From NCBI RefSeq assembly GCF_003339865.1, contig NZ_QPKV01000002.1:248001-312000 (forward strand): a stretch of 64,000 bases of DNA, in the 5' to 3' direction. Both the position numbers and the translations under genes were made by a program. The notes beneath the pieces are model-generated. The model ran no database searches. It had not been told where the DNA came from and saw only the letters and a list, made by a program, of their open reading frames with translations. The stretch comes from Pedobacter chinensis (GTDB lineage: Bacteria > Bacteroidota > Bacteroidia > Sphingobacteriales > Sphingobacteriaceae). Shown in pieces: positions 43,217-52,799 of the stretch. Each line of letters opens with the position of its first letter. Position 1 is the first letter of the stretch.

Positions 43217-45430
43217 TTATCTGTTTTTAAAAGCTACGTAAAAAGTAGAACCTGCATTTAATTTACTTTCAAACCAAACACGTCCGTTATGTCTTTCAAC
43301 AATACGTTTTACAATAGCCAACCCCACTCCTGTTCCCTCTATGTCTTTAACATTGTCCATTCGCTTAAATAGCTCAAAAACCCTGTCGTAATAACGGTTA
43401 TCAATTCCCATACCATTATCCTTCACGGTATAAATCGTTTCTCCACTATCTACATACGCAGTAACTTCTATCTTTGGTTTATCAACCATTGATGAGTATT
43501 TTACTGCATTGCTGATTAAGTTTGTAAATACTTGAGCAATCATCGTTTTATCACCTTTTAAATCTGGTAATTGCCCTAAAATAAGTTCGGCCCCATCTGC
43601 TTTATAAGCTGCCCATACTTCTGTTCCAATCTCATTTAACAAAGATTGCATATTTACTGTTTCAAAATTTATTTCAGAGCGCCCCACTCTTGCTAAGTTC
43701 AGGATTTCCTTTATCAGAAAATTCATTTTATCAGCACCAGTCAAAATCCGGTCCAGCATCTTCTTTCCATGATCGTCAATGCTTTTATTTTTCAGCATTA
43801 ATTCTGCGTAAGTTTTTATTGAGGTAAGCGGAGTTCTTAAATCATGTGAAATGGTGTAGCTGAAAGTATCCAGTTCTTCATATGCAGCCTGTAACTTTTC
43901 ATTAAGCAACCGAATTTCATTTGCTTTTTTATTAATATAGGTAACAATGATTTCCCGAAGGCGTAAAACAGAAGTAATTTCTTCCGAAAGCCATTTTTCT
44001 GAAGTATTATTTACCACTTTCGACCATATTTCGAAAGATTTCCGAGGCGATAAACTTGCCATTTCATTCTCTCCCGGAGAAGCCGGCTTGTCAGGATTTC
44101 CTGCCCAATTTACAGTTGTAATCTGCTCAGGTTTAAACCAAATGATAATTTCATCGGGGTCTTTGCTTACCGAACAAGCTAATATACCCGAAGCAATACT
44201 TTTATATTCTTTTGCCGGATGGAATATTTCTGATAACCGATGTGTATAATATATTGATTCATCACTGTTGGTTTTGATCCAGTTTGCAAGTTCAAAAATA
44301 GCCCCATCATCCGGAACACGGCCAATTGTTTTTAAAACATTCTCATAAATGATGGCAACGCCCGTTCCTTTGGTCACATCCAAAAGCGTTTTACTATGTG
44401 ATGTTAAGGCATCAACCAAATATTTGTCTTTATTCAAATGCTCTAAAAGAACAGCAGCAGTATCTTTAAACTGTTCAATAACTTCTGAATCTTCTTCTGT
44501 CTGGCGATATTCCAATGCCGATGAAAGAATTTCGCCTATCAGCTTAGCGCCTTCTCTTGCTTTATAATCAATAAATTTCGGACTATAATTATGACATGCG
44601 ATTAAGCCCCATAATTCTCCATTAACAATTAAAGAAATACTGAAACTGGAGCAAACCCCCATATTCTTTAAATATTGGATATGAATTGGAGAAACGGCTC
44701 TCAAACTGCCATTGGTTAAATCAAGCGGAGCATTTTCCTTAAATGTTATAATCGGAGAATCATCTGTATTAACATTGGCAATTAGTCTGGTTAAATTCAG
44801 TTTATATAATTCCCTGGCTTGCTTTGGAATATCTGATGCAGGATAATGCAAACCGAAAAACGGCTCCAAGTCATCATCCTTCTCTTCTGCCACAACTTCG
44901 CCATGACCATCATCCTGAAATTTGTAAATCATGATGCGATCATAATTGATCAGTTTTTTAACCTCAATAGCAGCGCCCTTAAGTAAAGCCAAAACCGACT
45001 TACCCTGCAACATTGAAGAGGCCGACCTGCCTATTAAACTCTGAATATCATATTGTAAAGTAAGTGGCTCAAATTCCAGGAGCCAATCTGTTACTGATGG
45101 ATTAATGATGATATAAAATGGATTGCCATTGATTTCAACAGGATATGGACTAATTGCATCGAAACTTTTTCTAATAATGCCAAGCTTCAACAAGTCTTCT
45201 ATATTAAAATTAAGTTCCTGTTGTTTTACGTAATCAGAGAGTATTGAAATTGGCTTTTCTAATAAATCCTGTGCAGGTACCTCAAGAAAATCTCCTGTGT
45301 TCTTACTTAAATAAGTAATGGTAAAATCGGTTTTATCAATTGCAATTAAGAAACCATGCGATTGAACTTTACCTGGAATATGGATGGGTTCTTTATCACA
45401 ATTGGTTAAATCGACAGAAAATTTATTCAT
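43217..45430 (-). CDS. Bacteriophytochrome histidine kinase
   Basis: A 737-residue red/far-red light sensor kinase. C11 in TNCDKEPIHIPG is the biliverdin-binding Cys before the PAS domain. The GAF domain carries HYPASDIPKQARELY (197-202 is PASDIP, D200). The PHY tongue has PRKSFEIW. The histidine kinase follows: phospho-His near 528 in ISHDLRTPLTS, then an ATPase with NLISNAVKYS, DNGMGID and GTGVGLAIVKRI. The C-terminus is a plain kinase. The chromophore can be supplied by the nearby heme oxygenase. Confidence 0.95.
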   Translation of the reverse strand: MNKFSVDLTNCDKEPIHIPGKVQSHGFLIAIDKTDFTITYLSKNTGDFLEVPAQDLLEKPISILSDYVKQQELNFNIEDLLKLGIIRKSFDAISPYPVEINGNPFYIIINPSVTDWLLEFEPLTLQYDIQSLIGRSASSMLQGKSVLALLKGAAIEVKKLINYDRIMIYKFQDDGHGEVVAEEKDDDLEPFFGLHYPASDIPKQARELYKLNLTRLIANVNTDDSPIITFKENAPLDLTNGSLRAVSPIHIQYLKNMGVCSSFSISLIVNGELWGLIACHNYSPKFIDYKAREGAKLIGEILSSALEYRQTEEDSEVIEQFKDTAAVLLEHLNKDKYLVDALTSHSKTLLDVTKGTGVAIIYENVLKTIGRVPDDGAIFELANWIKTNSDESIYYTHRLSEIFHPAKEYKSIASGILACSVSKDPDEIIIWFKPEQITTVNWAGNPDKPASPGENEMASLSPRKSFEIWSKVVNNTSEKWLSEEITSVLRLREIIVTYINKKANEIRLLNEKLQAAYEELDTFSYTISHDLRTPLTSIKTYAELMLKNKSIDDHGKKMLDRILTGADKMNFLIKEILNLARVGRSEINFETVNMQSLLNEIGTEVWAAYKADGAELILGQLPDLKGDKTMIAQVFTNLISNAVKYSSMVDKPKIEVTAYVDSGETIYTVKDNGMGIDNRYYDRVFELFKRMDNVKDIEGTGVGLAIVKRIVERHNGRVWFESKLNAGSTFYVAFKNR

Positions 45431-45542
45431 AATAGGATTAGATCTTACAAAAATATCAGATTTTTCGAATTAACAAATATTGCGCCTACTTTTAGAATGA
45501 CTATAATTTGATATATTCGGTTTAAGGATTTATTTTTTATTT

Positions 45543-45550
45543 TATATTTG
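45543..45550 (+). promoter_or_regulatory. -7 promoter box of the divergent response regulator
   Basis: TATATTTG fits TAnnTTTG, 28 bp before the TTG start at 45578. It supports transcription starting near 45557. Confidence 0.5.
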
Positions 45551-45577
45551 TTCAAATTTTAAATAATCATCCAAATC

Positions 45578-45946
45578 TTGGCAAAGAAAAACATTTTGGT
45601 TATAGAAGATAACCATGCAATTTTAGATGTTATCACTCTTATTTTAGAAAGCGAGGCTTTTAATGTAGCTGGTTTAAACAAAGGGGCTGATTTTATCGAT
45701 CATGTACAAGAATTCAATCCTGATGTCATTATAATGGACATTATGTTGCCAGATATTGATGGCAGGGTACTTTTAAAGGAATTAAAAGAAACTCCGTCAA
45801 CCAGTCATATTCCTGTTTTAATGATCTCAGCCCGCTACAATTCTACCAATTACACTTTGGATGGAATTTCAGCAGATGATTTTATGGCCAAACCTTTTAA
45901 CATTGATGAATTGATGGATAAAATTTATGCATTGTTAAAAAAGTAA
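45578..45946 (+). CDS. Response regulator, TTG start
   Basis: A 122-residue receiver domain: ILVIEDNHAILDVI, phospho-Asp in VIIMDIMLPDIDGR, Ser in LMISARYNSTN, Lys in MAKPFNIDEL. There is no output domain. No ATG fits the start: an in-frame stop lies 15 bp upstream of TTG 45578, so TTG is the likely start codon. It diverges from the phytochrome gene and may receive phosphate from it or from another kinase. Confidence 0.85.
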   Translation: MAKKNILVIEDNHAILDVITLILESEAFNVAGLNKGADFIDHVQEFNPDVIIMDIMLPDIDGRVLLKELKETPSTSHIPVLMISARYNSTNYTLDGISADDFMAKPFNIDELMDKIYALLKK

Positions 45947-45951
45947 CATTT

Positions 45952-46758
45952 TTAATCGGTCATACCTGGCAACTTCACTCCTCCCAGTTTTAGCTTTTTC
46001 ATTAATTCTTGTTGAAATGATAATTTAGTATCTGTAAAACCATGTGCATTTACCCAAATATTCATTGCAACTTTATATCCACTATCTTCTAAAGCAGACA
46101 CTCCAATTCTACGTTTGGGAGTTTTCAGGCATTCTTTAAAATCATCTACCGTTTGATTAAAAACAGACACGATCTGATCATATTCAATCCCATAACTGAA
46201 TTTAATTTCAATGTCCAATCGCCTTACTCCTTCCCGACTAATATTTATAATAACCTCATTAGATAATTTACTATTTGGAATAACAACTGTTCGGTTATCA
46301 AAAGTTTTAACTATGGTATAAAATATCTGGATTGACATTACTGTACCTTCCTGGCTTTGCGCAATAATATTATCGCCTACCACAAAAGGTTTTAACAACA
46401 GAATAAGTACCCCACTGGCAAAATTCTGAAGTGTGCCTGAAAGTGCTAAACCTGCCGCCACCCCTATACCGCCAATTAAAACAGTTAGAAATGTTAGCTG
46501 AATGCCAATGATCTGCATTACGGTTAACACCAATAATATCCTTAGCGTAATAATAATCAGACTGGTAAGAAACGGGGCAAGAGATGGATTCACAGATTTC
46601 CTGGCCATGGCAGCACGAGACCATCTGCTAAATAATTTAATTAGCCACAGGCCTAGAAATAACAAGGCAAACCCTAAAAGAACCGAAGGACCTTTTTCTA
46701 TAATCCAATCGTATGCTTTATCATAAAAACGATTTATATTTCCGGCATCTAAACTCAT
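45952..46758 (-). CDS. Small-conductance mechanosensitive channel (MscS)
   Basis: A 268-residue inner-membrane channel that opens on osmotic downshift. Three hydrophobic helices are followed by the pore-lining helix and MscS beta domain (GGIGVAAGLALSGTLQNFASGVLILLLKPFVVGDNI, VVIPNSKLSNEVIINIS). The Gly/Ala-rich third helix is well conserved. It lies at a convergent position to the response regulator. Confidence 0.92.
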   Translation of the reverse strand: MSLDAGNINRFYDKAYDWIIEKGPSVLLGFALLFLGLWLIKLFSRWSRAAMARKSVNPSLAPFLTSLIIITLRILLVLTVMQIIGIQLTFLTVLIGGIGVAAGLALSGTLQNFASGVLILLLKPFVVGDNIIAQSQEGTVMSIQIFYTIVKTFDNRTVVIPNSKLSNEVIINISREGVRRLDIEIKFSYGIEYDQIVSVFNQTVDDFKECLKTPKRRIGVSALEDSGYKVAMNIWVNAHGFTDTKLSFQQELMKKLKLGGVKLPGMTD

Positions 46759-46775
46759 AAAATAAATTAATTTTA

Positions 46776-46928
46776 CTAAGGCTTTTTATGTTTTACGGGA
46801 GCATCTTTCGTTACATTTACTTTTTTAGCATCTTTTGCTGATGTTACTTTTTCATCAGCTCCTTTGGCCTTTTCATCTTTCGGCGCTGTAGCTTTGCTAT
46901 GTTCTGCCGATGTTTTTGAATTTTTCAT
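46776..46928 (-). CDS. 50-residue Lys-rich small protein
   Basis: A very hydrophilic peptide (MKNSKTSAEHSKATAPKDEK to APVKHKKP), with alternating Lys, Ala, Asp and Glu and no hydrophobic core. It has a clear ATG, an intact reading frame and the same direction as the SpoIIAA-like gene 17 bp upstream. It is likely disordered and might bind nucleic acid or respond to stress. I do not recognise a family. Confidence 0.55.
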   Translation of the reverse strand: MKNSKTSAEHSKATAPKDEKAKGADEKVTSAKDAKKVNVTKDAPVKHKKP

Positions 46929-46945
46929 AATCAATTTTTAATATT

Positions 46946-47314
46946 TTAATCTTCAGCAATCAACCACCTTTTTGCTTCCTCTATCTCATCGGGTTTAAAG
47001 CCTTTAGAAGATCCCGGAGTTACTACTGTAAAAACATCAGTAAACCATTCAACTCCCTTTTCATGACTTACAACTGCTATTTTTTTCCATTTTGTGAAAT
47101 TTTGAAGTCCTGCTTTGGCATCCTGAACCCATGCACCTGTAGTAAAGTTTTTTACATCTGTTTCTAAAACGAGTAAATATCTTATTTCATTAAAACGATC
47201 TGCCGTGCGCTTTAAACCCGGAAGTAAAACATTCTTCAAATCATCACTGGTAACTTCGCCAGTTGCCCTAACTCCAAAAACCTGATCCGGTAATCCTGTT
47301 ATTTCTGTTAACAT
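46946..47314 (-). CDS. SpoIIAA-like protein
   Basis: A 122-residue STAS-like domain of the SpoIIAA-like family: VFGVRATGEVTSDDLKNVLLPGLKRTADRFNEIRYLLVLETDVKNFTTGAWVQDAKAG and KKIAVVSHEKGVEWFTDVF. Family members may bind lipids or nucleotides, but their roles are mostly unknown. It precedes the Lys-rich small gene on the same strand. Confidence 0.8.
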   Translation of the reverse strand: MLTEITGLPDQVFGVRATGEVTSDDLKNVLLPGLKRTADRFNEIRYLLVLETDVKNFTTGAWVQDAKAGLQNFTKWKKIAVVSHEKGVEWFTDVFTVVTPGSSKGFKPDEIEEAKRWLIAED

Positions 47315-47461
47315 ATGTATATAGTTTTTTGATAGAACAACCTAATTACTAAAGATGTTTGTATATTAATTAAATTCTAAAAAGTTGTAAGTGTCAAAAA
47401 ACTCTTATCTATTTGATAATGTTATAGAAAACAACAGTTATAAAAACAAAAAAACCAACCA

Positions 47462-48580
47462 ATGAAAAACAATTTATTAAAACTCTCTGCTTTATTTTGT
47501 ACAGTAGGGATAACTATTTCTGCTTGTACAAGCGGAGATAGAACAACAAATACAACAGATTCAGTAATGGCCGACTCATCAGTTGTAGTCGCATTAAAGC
47601 CAGCAGGCCCTGCGCCAGAATGGGGGAAAACCATTAAAACAGAGATGCAAACGGTTATTGAAAAATTAACCAGTTATGGCGATAAGCCAATAGAAACCCT
47701 TAATCCAACCGATGCCCGCAAAAATCATACACCCACTGATGCTGTAATGGATTTAGTTAAGGAAAACAACATTACCATACCGCAACCTCAGGTAGATACC
47801 ACAGGAAGAGATATTGATGTAAGCGGTGGAAAAATCCATTTGAGAATATATACCCCAAAGGCAGGTAACGGACCATTTCCATTAATTGTTTATTATCATG
47901 GTGGTGGATTTGTGATTGCAAACCTGGATGTTTACAATGCATCGGCCCAGGGTTTAGCGGAGCAAGTTGGAGCAGTTGTAATATCAGTAGCGTATAGATT
48001 AGCACCGGAGCATAAATTTCCCACCGCGCATAACGATGCTTTTACGGCTTATGAGTGGGTGGTAAAAAATGCAGCAAGTTTAAAAGGAGATCCGGCTAAA
48101 ATTGCCGTTGTGGGTGAAAGTGCAGGTGGAAATCTGGCAGCTAATGTTTCTATTACGGCAAGAGACAAAAAAATCATGATTCCGGTACATGAAGTTTTGG
48201 TTTATCCAATTACGCAAGCCAACATGAATACCGAATCTTATAAACTTTACGCGCAGGCAAAACCACTTAATAAAGCAATGATGGGTTGGTTTACTGAAAA
48301 GTATTTAACCACCATGATCGAGTCACAAAATCCAAAAATATCGTTGGTAAATGCAAATCTGAAAGGCTTGCCTCCTACTACAATCATTACTGCTGAAATA
48401 GATCCTTTACATGATGACGGAACCATGTTCGCCAATAAGCTTTCTGATGCAGGTGTTAAAGTGAACAGTAGAAATTATGAGGGCGTAACGCACGAATTTT
48501 TTGGAATGGCCCTTGTTGTTCCGGAAGCTAAGGCTGCGCAGGCATATGCTGCAGCACAATTAAAAGAGGCTTTCAAATAG
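47462..48580 (+). CDS. Alpha/beta-hydrolase esterase lipoprotein
   Basis: A 372-residue HSL-type esterase. A lipobox ends GITISACTS. The oxyanion motif YYHGGGFVIAN lies near residue 145, and the nucleophile Ser in VVGESAGGNLAAN near 220. Asp and His follow in EIDPLHDDG and GVTHEFFGM. It hydrolyses esters of small acyl groups. It should be anchored at the cell envelope. It stands alone. Confidence 0.9.
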   Translation: MKNNLLKLSALFCTVGITISACTSGDRTTNTTDSVMADSSVVVALKPAGPAPEWGKTIKTEMQTVIEKLTSYGDKPIETLNPTDARKNHTPTDAVMDLVKENNITIPQPQVDTTGRDIDVSGGKIHLRIYTPKAGNGPFPLIVYYHGGGFVIANLDVYNASAQGLAEQVGAVVISVAYRLAPEHKFPTAHNDAFTAYEWVVKNAASLKGDPAKIAVVGESAGGNLAANVSITARDKKIMIPVHEVLVYPITQANMNTESYKLYAQAKPLNKAMMGWFTEKYLTTMIESQNPKISLVNANLKGLPPTTIITAEIDPLHDDGTMFANKLSDAGVKVNSRNYEGVTHEFFGMALVVPEAKAAQAYAAAQLKEAFK

Positions 48581-48678
48581 ATGAGGTTCAGTTTGGAGCC
48601 AGCATAAAACTGCTCCAAACTAAACTTATTTGGTTCCCGAAGATTCAAAATAGATTTCCAGAATCCCGATAAATTAAA

Positions 48679-49449
48679 TTAAGCCCCTTTTTTTGACCCA
48701 AGGCTTTGCATTAATTGATCATATAAATCGTCGCTTGTGGCTTTTTGAGGTTTCATTTTCTTAACTGTAGCACGTTTTCCCTTTGCTTTCGCTTTAATTA
48801 TTTTCAAAAGTTCGTTGCTGTAATCATCTTTAAATGCACTTAAATCAAATTTGGAGCTATATTGTTTAATTAATGCCAACCCAACATCCATTTCCTTTTT
48901 TGTAATCGTGATATCAGTAACTTTAGTAATTTCTGATAAACTTCTAATCTCCTGTTCAAATCTGATTTTAGTAATAACAATTACATTTTCCTTTGGATGG
49001 ATCACACAAAGATTCTCTGTATTTCTTAATACAAAACGGGCAACACCTGCTTTTCCTGATTTTTCCAGCGCTTTCAATAATAAAGCATAAGCTTTTCGTC
49101 CCTGCTTTTCGGGCTCAGTATAGTATGAAGTTTCATAGTAAACAGGGTTGATTTCTTTAATATCCACGAAGTTCTCCAGCTCAATAATTTTAGTTTTCTC
49201 CGGAGATGCCTCTTCAAAATCATGTTTATCAAGTATAATGTATTTATCCTTTAAGAAATATCCTTTTACAATTTTATCAAAAGGAACTTCTTTATGGGTT
49301 TTCTCATTAACCCGCATGAAACGGATTTTTTCGTGATCTCGTTCATCAAGCATATCCAGATCAAGATGACTGGCCTGTACGCCAGAAAATAATTTTACAG
49401 GAATATTAACCAAACCAAATCCAATTGAACCTTTCCAAATCGATCTCAT
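48679..49449 (-). CDS. ku: Ku protein for non-homologous end joining
   Basis: A 256-residue Ku core domain: MRSIWKGSIGFGLVNIPVKLFSG, LDERDHEKIRFMRVN and AYALLLKALEKSGKAGVARFVLR match bacterial Ku. It binds DNA ends as a ring dimer. The C-terminal basic tail (KAKAKGKRATVKKMK) may recruit DNA or ligase. The usual partner LigD is not in this window. It stands alone. Confidence 0.93.
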   Translation of the reverse strand: MRSIWKGSIGFGLVNIPVKLFSGVQASHLDLDMLDERDHEKIRFMRVNEKTHKEVPFDKIVKGYFLKDKYIILDKHDFEEASPEKTKIIELENFVDIKEINPVYYETSYYTEPEKQGRKAYALLLKALEKSGKAGVARFVLRNTENLCVIHPKENVIVITKIRFEQEIRSLSEITKVTDITITKKEMDVGLALIKQYSSKFDLSAFKDDYSNELLKIIKAKAKGKRATVKKMKPQKATSDDLYDQLMQSLGSKKGA

Positions 49450-49587
49450 AGCGATGAAAATTAAAATTTTATAGTTAACAAGGGCTTAATTCATATTGTT
49501 TTGTCATAATATGCAGAAATCTATTCAAAACAAAACCATTTAGCCTTCATAATGTTATTATAAGTACATTAATTTATCGAAGTACTT

Positions 49588-51858
49588 ATGAAAATTGCAT
49601 ATATTTCCACTTATCCCCCACGCGAATGCGGGTTAGCTACATTCAATCAGAATTTAGTTAACGCTTTAAGCTTAAATCCATCATATAATGCGCAAAAAAG
49701 TTTTGTAGTAGCTTTAAACGAATCAGATAATCTTGATGAACACGCGTATCCGAAAGAGGTAAAGTTTGTTATTCGCCAACAAAATCAACAGGATTATTTA
49801 GAAGCTGCAGATTTCATCAATAAAAGTGATATTGATACCTGTATTATCGAGCATGAGTTTGGAATTTTCGGTGGCGACAGTGGCGTTTTTTTACTTTCTT
49901 TTATCAATCGCCTTAAAAAGCCTTTCATTACCATTTTGCATACGGTTTTAAAAGAACCAAATTTTATGCAACAAACCATCATTAAAGAGATTGCTTTAAA
50001 ATCATCAAAAATTGTGGTAATGAGTAAAAAGGCAATATTATTTTTAACCACTATTTATCAAATACCAAAATCATCTATTAAATTAATTGAGCACGGTGTT
50101 CCTGATCTCGAACCGATATTAAATAACGAGGTTTCAGAAAGTGCATTGTTTAAAAACAGGAAAGTGCTTTTTACTTTTGGGCTGATCAGCAGAAACAAAG
50201 GAATGGAAACGGTAATAAAAGCACTTCCCGCAATTGTTGCTCAACATCCTGATGTATTATATGTCATTCTTGGAAATACGCATCCTGGTGTAGTAAAGCA
50301 TAACGGCGAGGAATATCGTGATAGCTTAAAAACATTAGCTAAAAATTTGGGCGTAGAAAATAACATTGCTTTTGTTAACAAATTCGTTTCGGAAGAAGAG
50401 TTGCACCAGTATTTAACTGCTTGTTATTTATACATTACACCATATCTTAATGAGGCCCAGATTACGAGTGGAACCTTATCTTACGCCATTGGTGCCGGTG
50501 CAGCGGTAGTTTCAACACCCTATTGGCATGCACAAGAATTATTGGCAGAAAACCGTGGAAAGTTGTTTGATTTTAAAAATGATGAGCAGCTTGCAACCAT
50601 TGTTAATGAACTATTAAATGATGAAAGCAAGCATCAAAAATTAAAACAAAATGCTTATCAATACGGATTGAAGTTGAGATGGCCTGCAATTGGGAATGTT
50701 TATTTAAATGTTTTAAGAGAAGCAGTTACCGCTGGTAAAAAACCTGAAAGAACCATTCCACCGATTATTGATGTTGAACGCATGCCTGCATTAAATTTAA
50801 GCCATATCTCTTTGTTAACTGACGATACCGGAATTATTCAGCATGCTCGTTTTGGCATTCCGAACCTTAAAGAAGGTTACTGTATTGATGATAATGCAAG
50901 GGCTTTGATTATGGCTTTAATGGCTTATGAACAAGATAAAAATCAACAGGCATTAAAACTCATTCCTGTATATTTGAGCTTCATTCAATATATGCAACGT
51001 GAAGATGGAAACTTCAGGAATTTTTTAAGTTTTAACAGAAATTATTTAGATGAAGTCGGTTCAGAAGATTCCTTCGGAAGAACCATCTGGTCACTCGGAT
51101 ACCTTATTTGCGTTGCGCCAAACAACTCTTACCGGGAGTTTGGAAGAGAATTGTTTTCACATTCCATCTCACATTTTAAGGATTTAAAATATTTAAGAGG
51201 CATTGCGAATACCATTATCGGTGTTTCGTATTATTTATGTGCTCATCCTGGCGATAAACTTTTAATTAACGAAGTAAATGCCCTGGCTAAATCTTTAATT
51301 CAATCATATCATGCCAATAAAGATGGCAACTGGCACTGGTTTGAAGATATTTTGACCTATGATAACGCCATATTACCATTAGCATTGTTGCATCATCACG
51401 AGGTAACAGGAAATATGGAATCGTACAATATTGCAATGGAAAGTATTCAGTTTCTAAACAGCTTCTCATTTGAAAACGGATACTTAAATCCGGTTGGTAA
51501 TGCTGGCTGGATGAAGAAACATGGTAAGAATCCAATTTATGATCAGCAAGCACTCGAAACGATGGCTATGGTTTTACTTTATGCCAAAACTTTTGAAATC
51601 ACCAAAGATGAAAAGTATTTAAATCTAATGCATATTAGTTATGAATGGTTTTTAGGCAAAAACAGTCTGCATATTCCTTTGTATGATTTTGAAACTCATG
51701 GTTGCGCCGATGGATTACAATTCGGCAGTGTGAATAGAAATCAGGGAGCAGAAAGTACGTTGGCTTATTTTGTATCACATCTGGCTGTGCTAAAAGCAGC
51801 TGAAGCCGAATACCAAACATTATCTTCTCCCTTAGTGGAACAAGATAAATGTGCCTGA
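49588..51858 (+). CDS. GT4 glycosyltransferase with C-terminal (alpha/alpha) domain
   Basis: A 756-residue fusion. Residues 1-390 are a GT4 glycosyltransferase with MKIAYISTYPPRECGLATFN, EHEFGIFGG and LFTFGLISRNKGMETVIKALP. Residues about 400-740 are a helical repeat domain, probably an alpha/alpha barrel (IDDNARALIMALMAYEQD, YMQREDGNFRNFLSFNRNYLDEVGSEDSFGRTIWSLGYLI, PIYDQQALETMAMVLLYAKTFE). The sugar and acceptor are unknown. It converges with a GH130 gene, a pairing that suggests mannoside chemistry; this is inference. Confidence 0.75.
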   Translation: MKIAYISTYPPRECGLATFNQNLVNALSLNPSYNAQKSFVVALNESDNLDEHAYPKEVKFVIRQQNQQDYLEAADFINKSDIDTCIIEHEFGIFGGDSGVFLLSFINRLKKPFITILHTVLKEPNFMQQTIIKEIALKSSKIVVMSKKAILFLTTIYQIPKSSIKLIEHGVPDLEPILNNEVSESALFKNRKVLFTFGLISRNKGMETVIKALPAIVAQHPDVLYVILGNTHPGVVKHNGEEYRDSLKTLAKNLGVENNIAFVNKFVSEEELHQYLTACYLYITPYLNEAQITSGTLSYAIGAGAAVVSTPYWHAQELLAENRGKLFDFKNDEQLATIVNELLNDESKHQKLKQNAYQYGLKLRWPAIGNVYLNVLREAVTAGKKPERTIPPIIDVERMPALNLSHISLLTDDTGIIQHARFGIPNLKEGYCIDDNARALIMALMAYEQDKNQQALKLIPVYLSFIQYMQREDGNFRNFLSFNRNYLDEVGSEDSFGRTIWSLGYLICVAPNNSYREFGRELFSHSISHFKDLKYLRGIANTIIGVSYYLCAHPGDKLLINEVNALAKSLIQSYHANKDGNWHWFEDILTYDNAILPLALLHHHEVTGNMESYNIAMESIQFLNSFSFENGYLNPVGNAGWMKKHGKNPIYDQQALETMAMVLLYAKTFEITKDEKYLNLMHISYEWFLGKNSLHIPLYDFETHGCADGLQFGSVNRNQGAESTLAYFVSHLAVLKAAEAEYQTLSSPLVEQDKCA

Positions 51859-51902
51859 AATATAGCAGCCAATAAGTTCCTGGCTAAATCTTTATGATTA
51901 GG

Positions 51903-51946
51903 GTTGACAACTTTCTTTCTGATACATTAGAAAAAAAGTTGTCAAC
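51903..51946 (+). terminator. Hairpin terminator after the GT4 gene
   Basis: GTTGACAACTTT (51903-51914) pairs with AAAGTTGTCAAC (51935-51946), 45 bp after the stop codon. The 12-bp stem has a 20-nt loop. The following TCTCTGAAAAAAATATTTT is only partly T-rich. Confidence 0.5.
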
Positions 51947-52066
51947 TCTCTGAAAAAAATATTTTGTATTAATGTGTAGTTAAGCAATAAGACTGTCAAT
52001 TTCGTGGCTCCCACCCTATGTCCTTATTGCAATTCCCCCTCTTTTAGAGGGGTGCCCGCAGGGCGG

Positions 52067-52587
52067 GGTGTCTTTTGTCCTGGCCGGACGGGCTTTTTTC
52101 TTTTGACAGCAAAAGAAACAAAACTGTCGGCTTAAAATTTTTCTGTTAAAGTTAGTAATAAGGCCTTGACAATGCTTTCCGAAAAATTTGTCAGGCCGAT
52201 TTAAGAGGAACGAAGAAACAGTACTTTGGCTTAGCTGAACGGAAATTCAATATTGAAATGAATAACGGTATTTCATAAATAACGTCAATGGCAGGCACGA
52301 AGAATCCTTTAGCTACACAGGGTATGGCGAGGTGTCTTTTGCCTGGCCAGACGGGCTTTTTTCTTTTGACAGCAAAAGAAACAAAACTGTCGGCTTAAAA
52401 TTTTTCTGTTAAAGTTAGTAATAAGGCCTTGCCAATGCTTTCCGAAAATTTGTCAGGCCGATTTAAGAGGAACGAAGAAACAGTACTTTGGCTTAGCTGA
52501 GCGGAAATTCAATATTGAAATGAACAACGGAATAACGGTGTTTCATAAATAACGTCAATGGCAGGCACGAAGAATCCTTTAGCTACA
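52067..52587. repeat. Duplicated ~255-bp non-coding repeat
   Basis: Copy 1 (52067-52317) and copy 2 (52331-52587) are nearly identical: both run GGTGTCTTTTG...GACGGGCTTTTTTC through TTAGTAATAAGGCCTTG to GAATCCTTTAGCTACA. They differ by a few bases and small indels. A CCCCTCTTTTAGAGGGG hairpin with a GC-rich tail (about 52036-52068) precedes copy 1. Between the GT4 and GH130 genes (51859-52799) no gene is supported. Confidence 0.85.
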
Positions 52588-52799
52588 GGTATTGGTTTAT
52601 AATGAATTGCTTTTTGTTTTCCATTGCATTAGATTTATTCATTAATAAGTTATCTTCAATTGTATTCATGCTTGCACGCGGGTCTTCTACTATGCTCAAA
52701 CTGACAGCGGTTAGGCAATAAGGGCTTCCAAATGAAGTTAGGATAAAAAAGAAGAACTTTTGGATAACCCCTATTTTGTTTATTAATCACTAACAAGAT

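Noticed and set aside
43947..44249. 100-codon ORF antisense to the phytochrome gene
   Set aside because: The opposite strand encodes conserved PHY and kinase motifs across this whole stretch; the antisense frame has no features.
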